IMG/VR virus record: IMGVR_UViG_3300010354_000188
Coordinates: 1-42,119 of that record
Origin: a virus
Direction: 5' to 3' (one strand)
DNA: 42,119 nucleotides
Made by a program: the position numbers and the translations under genes. The notes beneath the pieces were generated by a model. The model searched no databases and was not told where the DNA came from. It worked only from the letters and a program-made list of their open reading frames with translations. Below, piece by piece: positions 23,831 through 30,878 of the stretch; position 1 is the first letter of the stretch, and the number at the start of each line of letters is the position of its first letter.

Positions 23831-24361
23831 TTAATATTTATACCAAATATCTCCATCAGAACCACCTGAAGGAGTTCCCGTAGACACTGTTCTTGCTCCA
23901 TATCCATTATATCCAGTTCCTGTAATAAACGTAGCACTAGTTGCACTACTTGCATTTCCTGACAAAGAACCAGAAAATGTTGTGGCAGTTAGAGTTCCTG
24001 TGGAAGGATTAAATGTTAGTGCTGATGTTGAAATTTTTGTTGCTGTTACAATTCCTGTTGTTTGTGTTGTAAACAAAGGATAAAATGATGTATTTGTTGA
24101 TGAATCGTTAGAAACTGTAGCGCCAGCAGAAACACCAGTTAAATTCGCACCCGATCCATAATATGTTGTTGCAGTTATAACACCAACATTGAGATTAGGA
24201 GTTCCAGTCAGTCCTTGTGCAAGTGTTGCAGTAGTTGCAGTTCCTGTTAAATTTCCAACAAAACCTCCACTTGAGGTTGTAATTCCACTAATACTCGTAT
24301 TTCCATTGACAACTACATTTCCAACTATATTACCAATTAATTGTGCTTTTGTCTGTGTCAT
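23831..24361 (-). CDS. Short tail-fibre-like protein
   Basis: A 176-residue fibre made of shaft repeats. It opens MTQTKAQLIGNIVGNVVVNG, then has SSGGFVGNLTGTATTATLAQ (about 29-48), NVGVITATTYYGSGANLTGV and GTLTATTFSGSLSGNASSAT. It ends GTPSGGSDGDIWYKY, a common C-terminal signature of such fibres. The late box of the downstream gene is embedded in its last codons. It is the last virion gene before the sugar island, and its late promoter overlaps the divergent hldD promoter. Confidence 0.75.
   Translation of the reverse strand: MTQTKAQLIGNIVGNVVVNGNTSISGITTSSGGFVGNLTGTATTATLAQGLTGTPNLNVGVITATTYYGSGANLTGVSAGATVSNDSSTNTSFYPLFTTQTTGIVTATKISTSALTFNPSTGTLTATTFSGSLSGNASSATSATFITGTGYNGYGARTVSTGTPSGGSDGDIWYKY
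23835..23842 (-). promoter_or_regulatory. Late promoter box, perfect TATAAATA, inside a coding end
   Basis: The box is formed by the codons TGG TAT AAA TAT encoding the final Trp-Tyr-Lys-Tyr of the upstream fibre. Confidence 0.7.
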
Positions 24362-24381
24362 TCTCTCAGACTATAGTTCTA

Positions 24382-24410
24382 TTGCTTTTTCTATTTATTC
24401 ATACTATAAT
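24382..24410 (+). promoter_or_regulatory. sigma70-like promoter of hldD
   Basis: TTGCTT (24382-24387), a 17-base spacer, then a perfect TATAAT (24405-24410). The ATG is at 24425. The spacer contains the opposing late box. Confidence 0.7.
24392..24399 (-). promoter_or_regulatory. Late promoter box inside the hldD promoter spacer
   Basis: AATAAATA on the minus strand, 30 bases before the fibre ATG at 24361. It lies between the -35 and -10 of the divergent sigma70 promoter. Confidence 0.6.
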
Positions 24411-24424
24411 TAAAAGAAAAAAAT

Positions 24425-25204
24425 ATGATCATTCTTACAGGTTCATCTGGATTTATTGGGCAGAACTTTCTTAAGCAACTACAAGAACCAGTTATTCAAG
24501 TTGAGAAGGATGACTGCTTTAAGTTCTTATCGTCCTTTCAAGATTGGAATAAAGTATCACTCATTCTTCATCAGGGTGCAATCTCATCAACAACTGAACG
24601 CAACATTGCTACTCTACATCATCATAATGTTGCTTTTACTTTACATCTGTTTGATTATGCAATTAAATATGAAATTCCAGTGAAGTTTGCGTCTTCTGCA
24701 TCAGTTTATGGAAATACCAACGAACAGATTAATCCATTGAACTATTATGCAATTACCAAACTGCAGATTGATTATTTTATTCAGGATAATCTAGATAAGT
24801 TTAAATCAATTCAATCCTTCCGATACTTTAATGTTTATGGTGAAGGAGAAGATCATAAAGGAGATCAAGCATCACCTATCTCAAAGTTCACGAAACAAAT
24901 CAAAGAAACTGGTAAACTCAAACTCTTTGAAGGTTCTGATAAGTTCCTGAGAGACTTTGTGTGTGTGGATGATATTGTAAACATTGTATTGAACAATGAA
25001 GCACCTTCTGGAATTTATGATTTAGGTACTGGTAATCCTATCAGTTTTCAAGAAGTTGCAGAATTGGTTGCAAAAAAAGAAGGTGGAGAAATAGAATACA
25101 TTCCATTTCCTGACCACCTTGTAGGTAAATATCAAACTTATACTTGTGCAAATAATCAGTTTGATTATAACTTTAAATCTGTTAAAGAGTATCTCCTTGA
25201 ATAA
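24425..25204 (+). CDS. hldD: ADP-L-glycero-D-manno-heptose 6-epimerase
   Basis: It converts ADP-D-glycero-D-manno-heptose to the L-glycero form, the last step of ADP-heptose synthesis. The 259-residue protein has the NAD(P)-binding GSSGFIG (6-12), HQGAISSTTE (49-58) and a Tyr108-x3-Lys112 catalytic pair in NYYAITK. The HldD-specific stretches include RYFNVYGEGEDHKG (133-146), KLFEGSDKFLRDFV (166-179) and, near the C-terminus, IEYIPFPDHLVGKYQTYT. These segments follow bacterial HldD closely. It is about 50 residues shorter than typical bacterial enzymes. It has a strong sigma70-like promoter and converges with the cupin gene, overlapping it by 23 bases. Confidence 0.93.
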   Translation: MIILTGSSGFIGQNFLKQLQEPVIQVEKDDCFKFLSSFQDWNKVSLILHQGAISSTTERNIATLHHHNVAFTLHLFDYAIKYEIPVKFASSASVYGNTNEQINPLNYYAITKLQIDYFIQDNLDKFKSIQSFRYFNVYGEGEDHKGDQASPISKFTKQIKETGKLKLFEGSDKFLRDFVCVDDIVNIVLNNEAPSGIYDLGTGNPISFQEVAELVAKKEGGEIEYIPFPDHLVGKYQTYTCANNQFDYNFKSVKEYLLE

Positions 25205-25547
25205 CACGAATACTGTCTTCTTCAAAGTGCTGAGTTGAGAACTCAAATAACTCAGTGTCTTCTAGTGCAATCATCTGGTGACGAAGACTTCGATAAACAT
25301 GAAAGGAATCTCCTTGATTCAAGATCAAATCATGTGCAAAAGCAATGTCATCTTCATCATAATATTTAAGTAAAATCTTTCCACTTTGAATATAAAAGGT
25401 TTCATCTTTTAAACGATGGTAGTGCCAGGAACACTTCTTACCTTTCACAAAATATAATAGTTTGCCACAATACTCTTCATTATTGACAATCCATTTTTCA
25501 AATCCCCATCCTTTGGGTACTAATTTAATTGAAGAAGTCATTGGCAT
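25182..25547 (-). CDS. Cupin-domain protein, sugar-isomerase-like
   Basis: A 121-residue single-cupin protein. GWGFEKWIVNNEEYCGKLLY leads to SWHYHRLKDETFYIQSGKIL (40-59), giving the metal set H42, H44, E49, and a later His90 in YRSLRHQM. The opening KGWGFE and overall shape resemble cupins placed in nucleotide-sugar clusters, some related to mannose-6-phosphate isomerase type II. It could be a sugar-phosphate isomerase or epimerase, and might even replace a missing step; that is speculation. I use ATG 25547 because AAGG lies six bases upstream; an ATG two codons later is possible. It overlaps the HAD gene by 23 bases. Confidence 0.75.
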   Translation of the reverse strand: MPMTSSIKLVPKGWGFEKWIVNNEEYCGKLLYFVKGKKCSWHYHRLKDETFYIQSGKILLKYYDEDDIAFAHDLILNQGDSFHVYRSLRHQMIALEDTELFEFSTQHFEEDSIRVIQGDTL

Positions 25548-25860
25548 TTACACCCTTATCATCAATGTATATATCCCCACTGGGTTTGCCCAAGATCAAT
25601 TCATGAAACTTACATCCCCAAGATTCAAGTTGTTTGTAAGTTAAATTATAAAATGCCTCATGGGCAAGATATTCATTATCTTCATACCTACCCATACCAC
25701 GAGCAGTAAAATATTTAATGATGTTTCCTTCATCATAGAGAGAATTGATCTTTCCAATCCGATCTAGTTTTGGGATACTCGTTTCATAATCACCATCTTC
25801 TCGGCACACATCCTTGTCGCAGATTGTACCGTCAATATCAACTACAAAGGTTTTCAACAT
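25525..25860 (-). CDS. Small HAD-superfamily phosphatase
   Basis: A 111-residue protein starting MLKTFVVDIDGTIC. It has the HAD nucleophile and acid/base pair Asp8/Asp10, a second-motif Thr52 in YFTARGMG, Lys92 in LGKPSGD and the terminal acidic pair Asp100/Asp101 in YIDDKG. It is a cap-less compact HAD of the kind found in capsule and LPS clusters, acting on sugar phosphates. The ATG at 25860 matches the natural family start. ATG 25878 has a better AGGA upstream and would add six residues. Its first 23 bases overlap the end of hldA. Substrate unknown; it is distinct from GmhB. Confidence 0.78.
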   Translation of the reverse strand: MLKTFVVDIDGTICDKDVCREDGDYETSIPKLDRIGKINSLYDEGNIIKYFTARGMGRYEDNEYLAHEAFYNLTYKQLESWGCKFHELILGKPSGDIYIDDKGVNANDFFN

Positions 25861-26593
25861 CTTTTTCGGTGAGTACATAAGTTCCTGGGTGTGATACGGC
25901 AATTGCTGCTGCCCTGTTTGCAAAAGGGATTGCTTCCTCTATCTTACCATAATTTAAATAACCAAACACGAGTGCAGATAGGAAAGTGTCCCCTGCACCT
26001 ACCACATCATACACATTCACTTTTTCTCCTGGATATAAAACTCCATCATATTCTGCACCTTTTGATCCATGAGTAATAATAATATTAGAATTCTTTTCTT
26101 CTAACTTTTCATACTCATGATCATTGATTTTAATGTAACAATTATAGGATGGAAGAACTTTCTTTTTACTGTCAATAAATGCTGGGCATTTCATATGGTA
26201 AACAATATCAAATAATTTTGAACTTGTTATAAATCCTTTGTCATAATCACTGATTACAACAGCATCGTATTTTTCATTTGGAATTTCATAGTCCATTGGT
26301 TTACAAACAACTTCTTCATCAACTCGAAGAATTTGTTGATTGGTCTTTTCGTCGATATAACGTGTCTTAATAATTTTCTCTTGATTCGTCAGCATATAAA
26401 CTTCAAGACCTAATGCTTTAAGATTATTGTAGACATTCCATGCCATTCCTTGCCTGGTTTCTGTCTTTTTATAACTCAAGATTGGGACTGGTGCTTCTGG
26501 ATTTAATCGTTTGACTTCTCCATAAACATATTTGTCTATGCAACTATCTCCGATCAATAATACTTTGAATGATTTTCGTTGAGGAGTATTCAT
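25838..26593 (-). CDS. hldA: Heptose-7-phosphate kinase, compact stand-alone HldA/HldE-N type
   Basis: A PfkB/ribokinase-family kinase that phosphorylates D-glycero-D-manno-heptose 7-phosphate at C1. The start region GDSCIDKYVYGEVKRLNPEA (15-34) matches the HldE signature. QGMAWNVYNNLKALG, NQQILRVDEE, SDYDKGFI (115-122) and GAGDTFLSAL (199-208, catalytic Asp202) follow in the right order. At 251 residues it is shorter than the usual ~315. Most of the missing sequence lies between LGLEVYMLTN and KTRYI, where bacterial enzymes have a lid region. In most bacteria this domain is fused to the nucleotidyltransferase; here it is a separate gene that overlaps hldC by 50 bases. Confidence 0.9.
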   Translation of the reverse strand: MNTPQRKSFKVLLIGDSCIDKYVYGEVKRLNPEAPVPILSYKKTETRQGMAWNVYNNLKALGLEVYMLTNQEKIIKTRYIDEKTNQQILRVDEEVVCKPMDYEIPNEKYDAVVISDYDKGFITSSKLFDIVYHMKCPAFIDSKKKVLPSYNCYIKINDHEYEKLEEKNSNIIITHGSKGAEYDGVLYPGEKVNVYDVVGAGDTFLSALVFGYLNYGKIEEAIPFANRAAAIAVSHPGTYVLTEKDVENLCS

Positions 26594-26945
26594 TTATTCT
26601 ATCGAAAAATTTTAGTTCTGCTGCATGATAAGAACCTATGACTGACTTACCTTTCCAGTCACTACCCACTACCATTATATCTGGTTTTATAATTTTGACA
26701 AGACCCTCTAATGATTTATCACATGAAAAATGCATAACATGATCTACTGCTTTTAAGTTTTGAAGCATGAAAATTCTTTCATTGAGAGAATTGACTGGTC
26801 TTGATGATCCTTTCTTTTCCCTCACTCTTTCATCACTATCTATAGCAACATAAAGAAAATCTCCCAGAGTCTTTGCATAATTTAATAGTTCTAAATGACC
26901 TCTATGAAGAACATCAAATGTTCCATTGACAAACACCTTTTTCAT
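26544..26945 (-). CDS. hldC: D-glycero-beta-D-manno-heptose 1-phosphate adenylyltransferase, stand-alone HldC/HldE-C type
   Basis: It transfers AMP from ATP to heptose 1-phosphate, giving ADP-heptose. I set the start at ATG 26945-26943; the open frame upstream is an antisense hydrophobic stretch with no homology. The 133-residue protein opens MKKVFVNGTFDVLHRGHLEL with the nucleotidyltransferase HxGH motif (H14, H17). DSDERVREKKGSSRPVN, NERIFMLQNLKAVDHVMHF and VVGSDWKGK follow as in HldE. Its last 50 bases are reused by the hldA start, suggesting coupled translation. ADP rather than another nucleotide is assumed from family. Confidence 0.9.
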   Translation of the reverse strand: MKKVFVNGTFDVLHRGHLELLNYAKTLGDFLYVAIDSDERVREKKGSSRPVNSLNERIFMLQNLKAVDHVMHFSCDKSLEGLVKIIKPDIMVVGSDWKGKSVIGSYHAAELKFFDRINEYSSTKIIQSIIDRR

Positions 26946-26952
26946 AAAGACC

Positions 26953-26981
26953 TTGCAAAATTTAACTATATACCTTAAAAT
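26953..26981 (+). promoter_or_regulatory. sigma70-like promoter of gmhB
   Basis: TTGCAA (26953-26958), 17 bases, TAAAAT (26976-26981). The ATG is at 27006, so the leader is short. Confidence 0.6.
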
Positions 26982-26991
26982 AATTATGATT

Positions 26992-27020
26992 ATCATAGCA
27001 TAGTAATGGGAAGATATCAA
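26992..27020 (-). promoter_or_regulatory. sigma70-like promoter of the hldC-hldA-HAD-cupin operon
   Basis: On the minus strand: TTGATA (complement of 27015-27020), 17 bases, TATGAT (complement of 26992-26997). It faces the gmhB promoter, so the predicted start sites nearly coincide. Confidence 0.6.
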
Positions 27021-27641
27021 ACTAAAACTGCTCCAGTTCAAAGTACACAACAAATTCCAGATCAACAATTTAATCCTCAAGATTGGCCAACAGATTTTCC
27101 AAAATGTGTGATTGGAATTGATCGTGATGGAGTCATTAATGAATGGAAGAATGTCATTAAACGATATGAAGATGTTCAATTTATTGGTGGATCACTAGAA
27201 GCAATTCGTCAACTAAGATTGAAAGGTCATCGTGTAGTCTTATTTGCAGATCAACCAAATATCTCAAGAGGATTGATGTCAAATGTTGATGTCGATAATG
27301 TCATGAAATACATGATGCAAATGTTTGGTCAGAATGGAATTTTTAGTATTGATGGATTCTATTTTAATCAAAGTGATTCTCCTCAAGATGTCTATGCAAA
27401 ACCAAATATTGGTATGCTAAAGAGAGCAGAGAATGAAATGAGAGTTGATTTTAGTGGTGGGTATTATGTAGGTGATACGATTGATGATATTAAGATGGCT
27501 CAAAAAATTGGTGCCACTCCCGTCTTAGTAAGAACAGGAAAGGGATCTGAAACTGAAAAGAAATATCTTAAAGCATTTGATACAAAATATAAGGATGTAA
27601 AAGTATTTGATAATCTTTTAGAGTTTGTAAAATCACTATGA
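27006..27641 (+). CDS. gmhB: Heptose 1,7-bisphosphate 7-phosphatase-like HAD protein lacking the zinc loop
   Basis: GmhB removes the 7-phosphate of D-glycero-D-manno-heptose 1,7-bisphosphate. The 211-residue protein has IGIDRDGVIN with Asp39/Asp41, FIGGSLEAIRQLRLKGHRVV (59-78) and NISRG. Later come KPNIGMLKRAE (Lys132) and GGYYVGDTIDDIKMAQKIGA, then VLVRTGKG, in the order seen in GmhB. The usual TNQ is ADQ. The Cys/His zinc cluster before the conserved Lys is absent (SPQDVYAKP instead). A Gln/Pro-rich N-terminal extension of about 35 residues is present. Context with hldA/hldC/hldD supports the assignment. Confidence 0.83.
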   Translation: MGRYQTKTAPVQSTQQIPDQQFNPQDWPTDFPKCVIGIDRDGVINEWKNVIKRYEDVQFIGGSLEAIRQLRLKGHRVVLFADQPNISRGLMSNVDVDNVMKYMMQMFGQNGIFSIDGFYFNQSDSPQDVYAKPNIGMLKRAENEMRVDFSGGYYVGDTIDDIKMAQKIGATPVLVRTGKGSETEKKYLKAFDTKYKDVKVFDNLLEFVKSL

Positions 27642-27671
27642 AAAAAGGGAGGTCTATGCCTCCCCTTTTTT
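27641..27671. terminator. Bidirectional terminator between convergent genes
   Basis: A6-GGGAGG, a 6-base loop, CCTCCC, one extra C, T6. It lies exactly between the stops of gmhB and the carbamoyltransferase and can work in both directions. Confidence 0.8.
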
Positions 27672-29394
27672 ATGCTTCGTTTTTGACTGTAACTAGTTTT
27701 CCAAGTTCTGGTAGATAGAGATACTCTAATTTACTGTTTCTTAGAGTGTGAATTGCATCATTTAAAGTCTCTACAAGTGGTTCCCCACCAAGATTGAAAC
27801 TTGTATTGAACAGAATAGGAACACCGGAGAGTTTATAAAACTCATTAATCAAATTATAGTAGTTTTCATTCTGTTCTTGTGTAACTGTCTGAATTCTACA
27901 AGTACCATCTACGTGAGTGATAGAAGGAACTTCACCGATCTTTTTGGATTGCATTTCAACTGCATACATCATGAAAGGAGTTTCATCCATACCACGAAGA
28001 TCAAACCATTCTGCAGCATGTTCTTGAAGAACAGTACCTGCAAATGGGCGGAACCATTCTCTACCTTTTACATTGTTCACAAAATCTTTTCCATTTGGAT
28101 CTGTTGGATCATAAAGAATAGAACGATTACCCAGTGCTCGTGGACCTGCTTCTGCTCTTCCTTGGAAGATTGCAACAATATTGCGGTCTTTGATCATTTT
28201 TGCAATGTCAGCATCACTTGCATCAGAAACTTCAATATCCTTATAAAACTCTAGGTCTTCGGCAGTATATTCATACTTAGGACCAAGATAAAGAGTTTTC
28301 AGAGGATCCTTCTCATATTCAAGTTCATTTTCTTCCGCATGTGCATGAGAGAGTAGTTTTCCAATTCCAATTGAAGTTCCACCATCATGAGAAACTGGGT
28401 CAACGAAGATATTAAGTTCTGGAAATCTTTCCTTGAAATAGTAATTGGCCACGCAATTAAGACCATAACCACCAGCAATTACAATGTTTGTTTCGCCTGT
28501 CATATCAACTGCTTTTTCAATTAGATCCCCAATATACTCTTGAGTTTCTTTTTGAACTTTCCATGCAAGATTTTTTGCAGCATCAGTAAGTTTTGAAGGA
28601 TCACGATGCCACTCTTTTGGATCTGATTTTCTCTTCAAATAACTGAAACGATTTTCATCAATAAAAGCACCTGCAGGATATGAAGGAATCAGAAGATTTT
28701 TATCTCCTCTTTTTCTTTCATTATCAAACAAGTTTGGAATGTTCTTATCATTTCTTCCATATGGAGCAAGACCCATTGTTTTTCCTGCTTCAATAAAACC
28801 GAATCCAAGATATTCGGAAACTGCTTCATATGCTTTTACTGTCGTAACTGCACTATCAATATCTAAACTTGGTTCATCAACATTGGGTGCCTGATTGGCA
28901 GCATATCTTTTGAAAACAGCATCAAATTTTGCTGGATATTTGCAGGTGTAAATACTTTCCGTTTCAAATACTTCTGCTTTTAATGATTGATCTTGTGGGT
29001 GATAGGCAACCTCTTGCCGACTACCAGAACCATCGACAATCACTGCCGCAGCAGTTTCAAATCCAGAACCATAAAATGCAGATGCAGCATGACCCAAATG
29101 ATGTTGATGCCAAATAACAGTGACTCTTACATTTGGATTGTATTTTCTTACTAGTGCATGATAAGAATTCTCACCAGTCCAAGGAAGACGATGATCTTCT
29201 TGTCCAGTTCCACCAATAATCAATTCATTGATATGATGCTTTTCCATAATATGCATCATTGCCTTGAACGGATTCCCGTCATATTTCATACGGGACATTC
29301 TTTCTTCTTCAATATAAAGTTCTAACTTGCCATCGCAAATGAGAGCAGCAGAACCATTGTGTCCTGGATTAATTGCTAGAACGTTATAAGTCAT
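27670..29394 (-). CDS. O-carbamoyltransferase, NodU/CmcH/TobZ family (copy 2)
   Basis: A 574-residue paralogue of the protein at 3165-4841, clearly related along the whole length. It has GHNGSAAL near the N-terminus, the His cluster HQHHLGHA (96-103), IVDGSGSR, GKTMGLAPYG (204-213), AGPRALGNRS (416-425), REWFRPFAG and FNTSFNLGGEP. All motifs are intact. Its ATG overlaps the stop of the GT9-like gene (ATGA), so glycosyl transfer and carbamoylation are probably co-expressed from the sigma70-like promoter at 30380-30408. The likely acceptor is a sugar hydroxyl on the product of that glycosyltransferase; this is an inference from gene order. Confidence 0.92.
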   Translation of the reverse strand: MTYNVLAINPGHNGSAALICDGKLELYIEEERMSRMKYDGNPFKAMMHIMEKHHINELIIGGTGQEDHRLPWTGENSYHALVRKYNPNVRVTVIWHQHHLGHAASAFYGSGFETAAAVIVDGSGSRQEVAYHPQDQSLKAEVFETESIYTCKYPAKFDAVFKRYAANQAPNVDEPSLDIDSAVTTVKAYEAVSEYLGFGFIEAGKTMGLAPYGRNDKNIPNLFDNERKRGDKNLLIPSYPAGAFIDENRFSYLKRKSDPKEWHRDPSKLTDAAKNLAWKVQKETQEYIGDLIEKAVDMTGETNIVIAGGYGLNCVANYYFKERFPELNIFVDPVSHDGGTSIGIGKLLSHAHAEENELEYEKDPLKTLYLGPKYEYTAEDLEFYKDIEVSDASDADIAKMIKDRNIVAIFQGRAEAGPRALGNRSILYDPTDPNGKDFVNNVKGREWFRPFAGTVLQEHAAEWFDLRGMDETPFMMYAVEMQSKKIGEVPSITHVDGTCRIQTVTQEQNENYYNLINEFYKLSGVPILFNTSFNLGGEPLVETLNDAIHTLRNSKLEYLYLPELGKLVTVKNEA

Positions 29395-30335
29395 TTCACT
29401 TTCTCCTTAATATCTTTTACAATTGCTTTGTAGATCTCTTCTACGTCTTCATCAGAATAATCCATGTACCTATCATTCAAACGATCAGCCAGATGTGCAT
29501 CTAGACCACATACACGAATTGGTGAATAAACTTTTTCTACATCATCGTTTTCGATGATTTGGAAATAATCTGGATAGGTTGTGTTAATTGCAAAAGTTGA
29601 TCCAAGAAGAACTGTTCCTGGAGTATCAAATGCTCTTGCCATATGCTGACCAACGCTGTCACATCCAATAAAATAATCAGATGCTTCAATGACTGCTGCC
29701 CATCCACGAAGATCAAGTTGTAATTTTGCAGAGATAGAATCTTCCAAATTTACCTGATTTGCAAAATCCTGCTCTCCCATGAATACAATGTTATACTTTT
29801 GGGAGAGTTTTTTAACCAGTTTATAATATGTTTGTGGTTCAATTGATCTGGTGCTGTCATCAATAATGTCTCCATTATCAATTCTTGCGGATCTACCAAA
29901 AGGTTGAATGACAATTGTAATGTCTTTATTCTGCTTTGCCTTAACGTCAGCAAGAATATTTGCTGCCATCTTTTCTTCAGCTTTATTCAAAACAAGATTA
30001 GGTTTACCAATGTCAGAATGATCATCCGTCTCATTGATAAGTTTATCAAATGCTTCTGCTAGAGAACATTTTTGGTTGTAATATTCCCATAAACGATATG
30101 GTTCTGGACTAAAAATGTCAGAATCTTTGAGTAAGGAATTAAAAATTCCTTTTACGTCCGCACTATAAACCCTGTCTTGAAGTAAGGCATTTCCAAAAAA
30201 TAAAGTATCCCATCCAAAAACTATAATTGCCCAATCTTCATCTTTATGGTTTTTGGCATATTTTTCTAATGCTGGAATGGCGGCGATGACCCTACCTGCG
30301 CCGCCATCAATCGCAAAAACTTTTCTTCTGGACAT
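29391..30335 (-). CDS. GT9/heptosyltransferase-like glycosyltransferase
   Basis: A 314-residue GT-B protein. The N-terminus RKVFAIDGGAGRVIAAIPAL has the glycine loop of the ADP-heptose:LPS heptosyltransferase family. IVIQPFGRSARID (141-153) sits where the second domain begins. DLRGWAAVIEASDYFIGCDS (208-227) continues into VGQHMARAFDTPGTVLLGST, equivalent to the family's DSGPxHLAAAxGxPxxxLFGxT, with Asp225 and His231. Autotransporter O-heptosyltransferases of the TibC kind share this fold. It starts the sigma70-driven operon with the carbamoyltransferase, and ADP-heptose enzymes lie next door. Acceptor unknown. Confidence 0.75.
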   Translation of the reverse strand: MSRRKVFAIDGGAGRVIAAIPALEKYAKNHKDEDWAIIVFGWDTLFFGNALLQDRVYSADVKGIFNSLLKDSDIFSPEPYRLWEYYNQKCSLAEAFDKLINETDDHSDIGKPNLVLNKAEEKMAANILADVKAKQNKDITIVIQPFGRSARIDNGDIIDDSTRSIEPQTYYKLVKKLSQKYNIVFMGEQDFANQVNLEDSISAKLQLDLRGWAAVIEASDYFIGCDSVGQHMARAFDTPGTVLLGSTFAINTTYPDYFQIIENDDVEKVYSPIRVCGLDAHLADRLNDRYMDYSDEDVEEIYKAIVKDIKEKVK

Positions 30336-30379
30336 AAGTAAAACCCAATCTTTGAATAAAATTCAATACTCAGGTATTT

Positions 30380-30408
30380 AGTATACTCTAAAAGATGTGA
30401 TTATGCAA
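30380..30408 (-). promoter_or_regulatory. sigma70-like promoter of the GT9-carbamoyltransferase operon
   Basis: On the minus strand: TTGCAT (complement of 30403-30408), 17 bases, TATACT (complement of 30380-30385). It lies directly after the stop of the fibre chaperone-like gene. A small palindrome, GATTATGCAATC, covers the -35. Confidence 0.65.
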
Positions 30409-30870
30409 TCACTCTTCAGGTTCTGGAGTTACTTCTGGTTCTGGTTGAGGCATTGGTTGCTCTACATACTCACCATCAGTTCCAATTCCGACCCAAGAAG
30501 TTGTTCCAATTCCAAGAGGATCTGAAATTTCAGCAATGAAGAATTTTACTTCATCTGGAATTTCGGTTTGTCCTGGTGCTAATGGCCAATCAGAAATTAA
30601 AAATCTATCAGGAGCATTTGGGTGACTTGGAAGGTCTCTCAAATTCTGGCGATATTCTCTCCATGCAGACTGGATGCCTACAGGTAAGGGACTATCAGGA
30701 ACTAATACCCAATCACTGTTGGAGATGATTTGATCTCTATAACGTCTCAGACTAGTAAATTGATTTTCTTTATTACGCTCAAAATTTTCAATTCTGAGTT
30801 GTAAAACTTCTTGTTCTGATGGTTCTGAAAGATAAGTTACACTTCCATCCAAATTAAATTGAATTCCCAT
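30409..30870 (-). CDS. Tail-fibre assembly/chaperone-like protein
   Basis: I set the start at ATG 30870-30868, which has a perfect GGAGG five bases upstream, placed directly after the previous gene's stop; a frame to 30891 exists but is not needed. The 153-residue product contains RRYRDQIISNSDWVLVPDSP (about 37-56) and WREYRQNLRDLPSHPNAPDR, the same motif pair as in the proteins at 18204 and 23150. It then has an extra C-terminal Pro/Glu-rich tail (PMPQPEPEVTPEPEE). Its likely clients are the two cysteine-rich proteins just upstream. It is the last gene before the GT9 operon. Confidence 0.78.
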   Translation of the reverse strand: MGIQFNLDGSVTYLSEPSEQEVLQLRIENFERNKENQFTSLRRYRDQIISNSDWVLVPDSPLPVGIQSAWREYRQNLRDLPSHPNAPDRFLISDWPLAPGQTEIPDEVKFFIAEISDPLGIGTTSWVGIGTDGEYVEQPMPQPEPEVTPEPEE

Positions 30871-30878
30871 TTTACCTC

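Noticed and set aside
24425-25204. Generic UDP-glucose 4-epimerase in place of HldD
   Set aside because: The EGEDHKG, KLFEGSDKFLRDFV and EYIPFPDHLVGKYQ segments are specific to HldD, and the neighbours are heptose enzymes.
26946-27179. N-terminal extension of the hldC frame
   Set aside because: It is antisense to gmhB, mostly hydrophobic and without homology. The natural HldC start is the Met at 26945.
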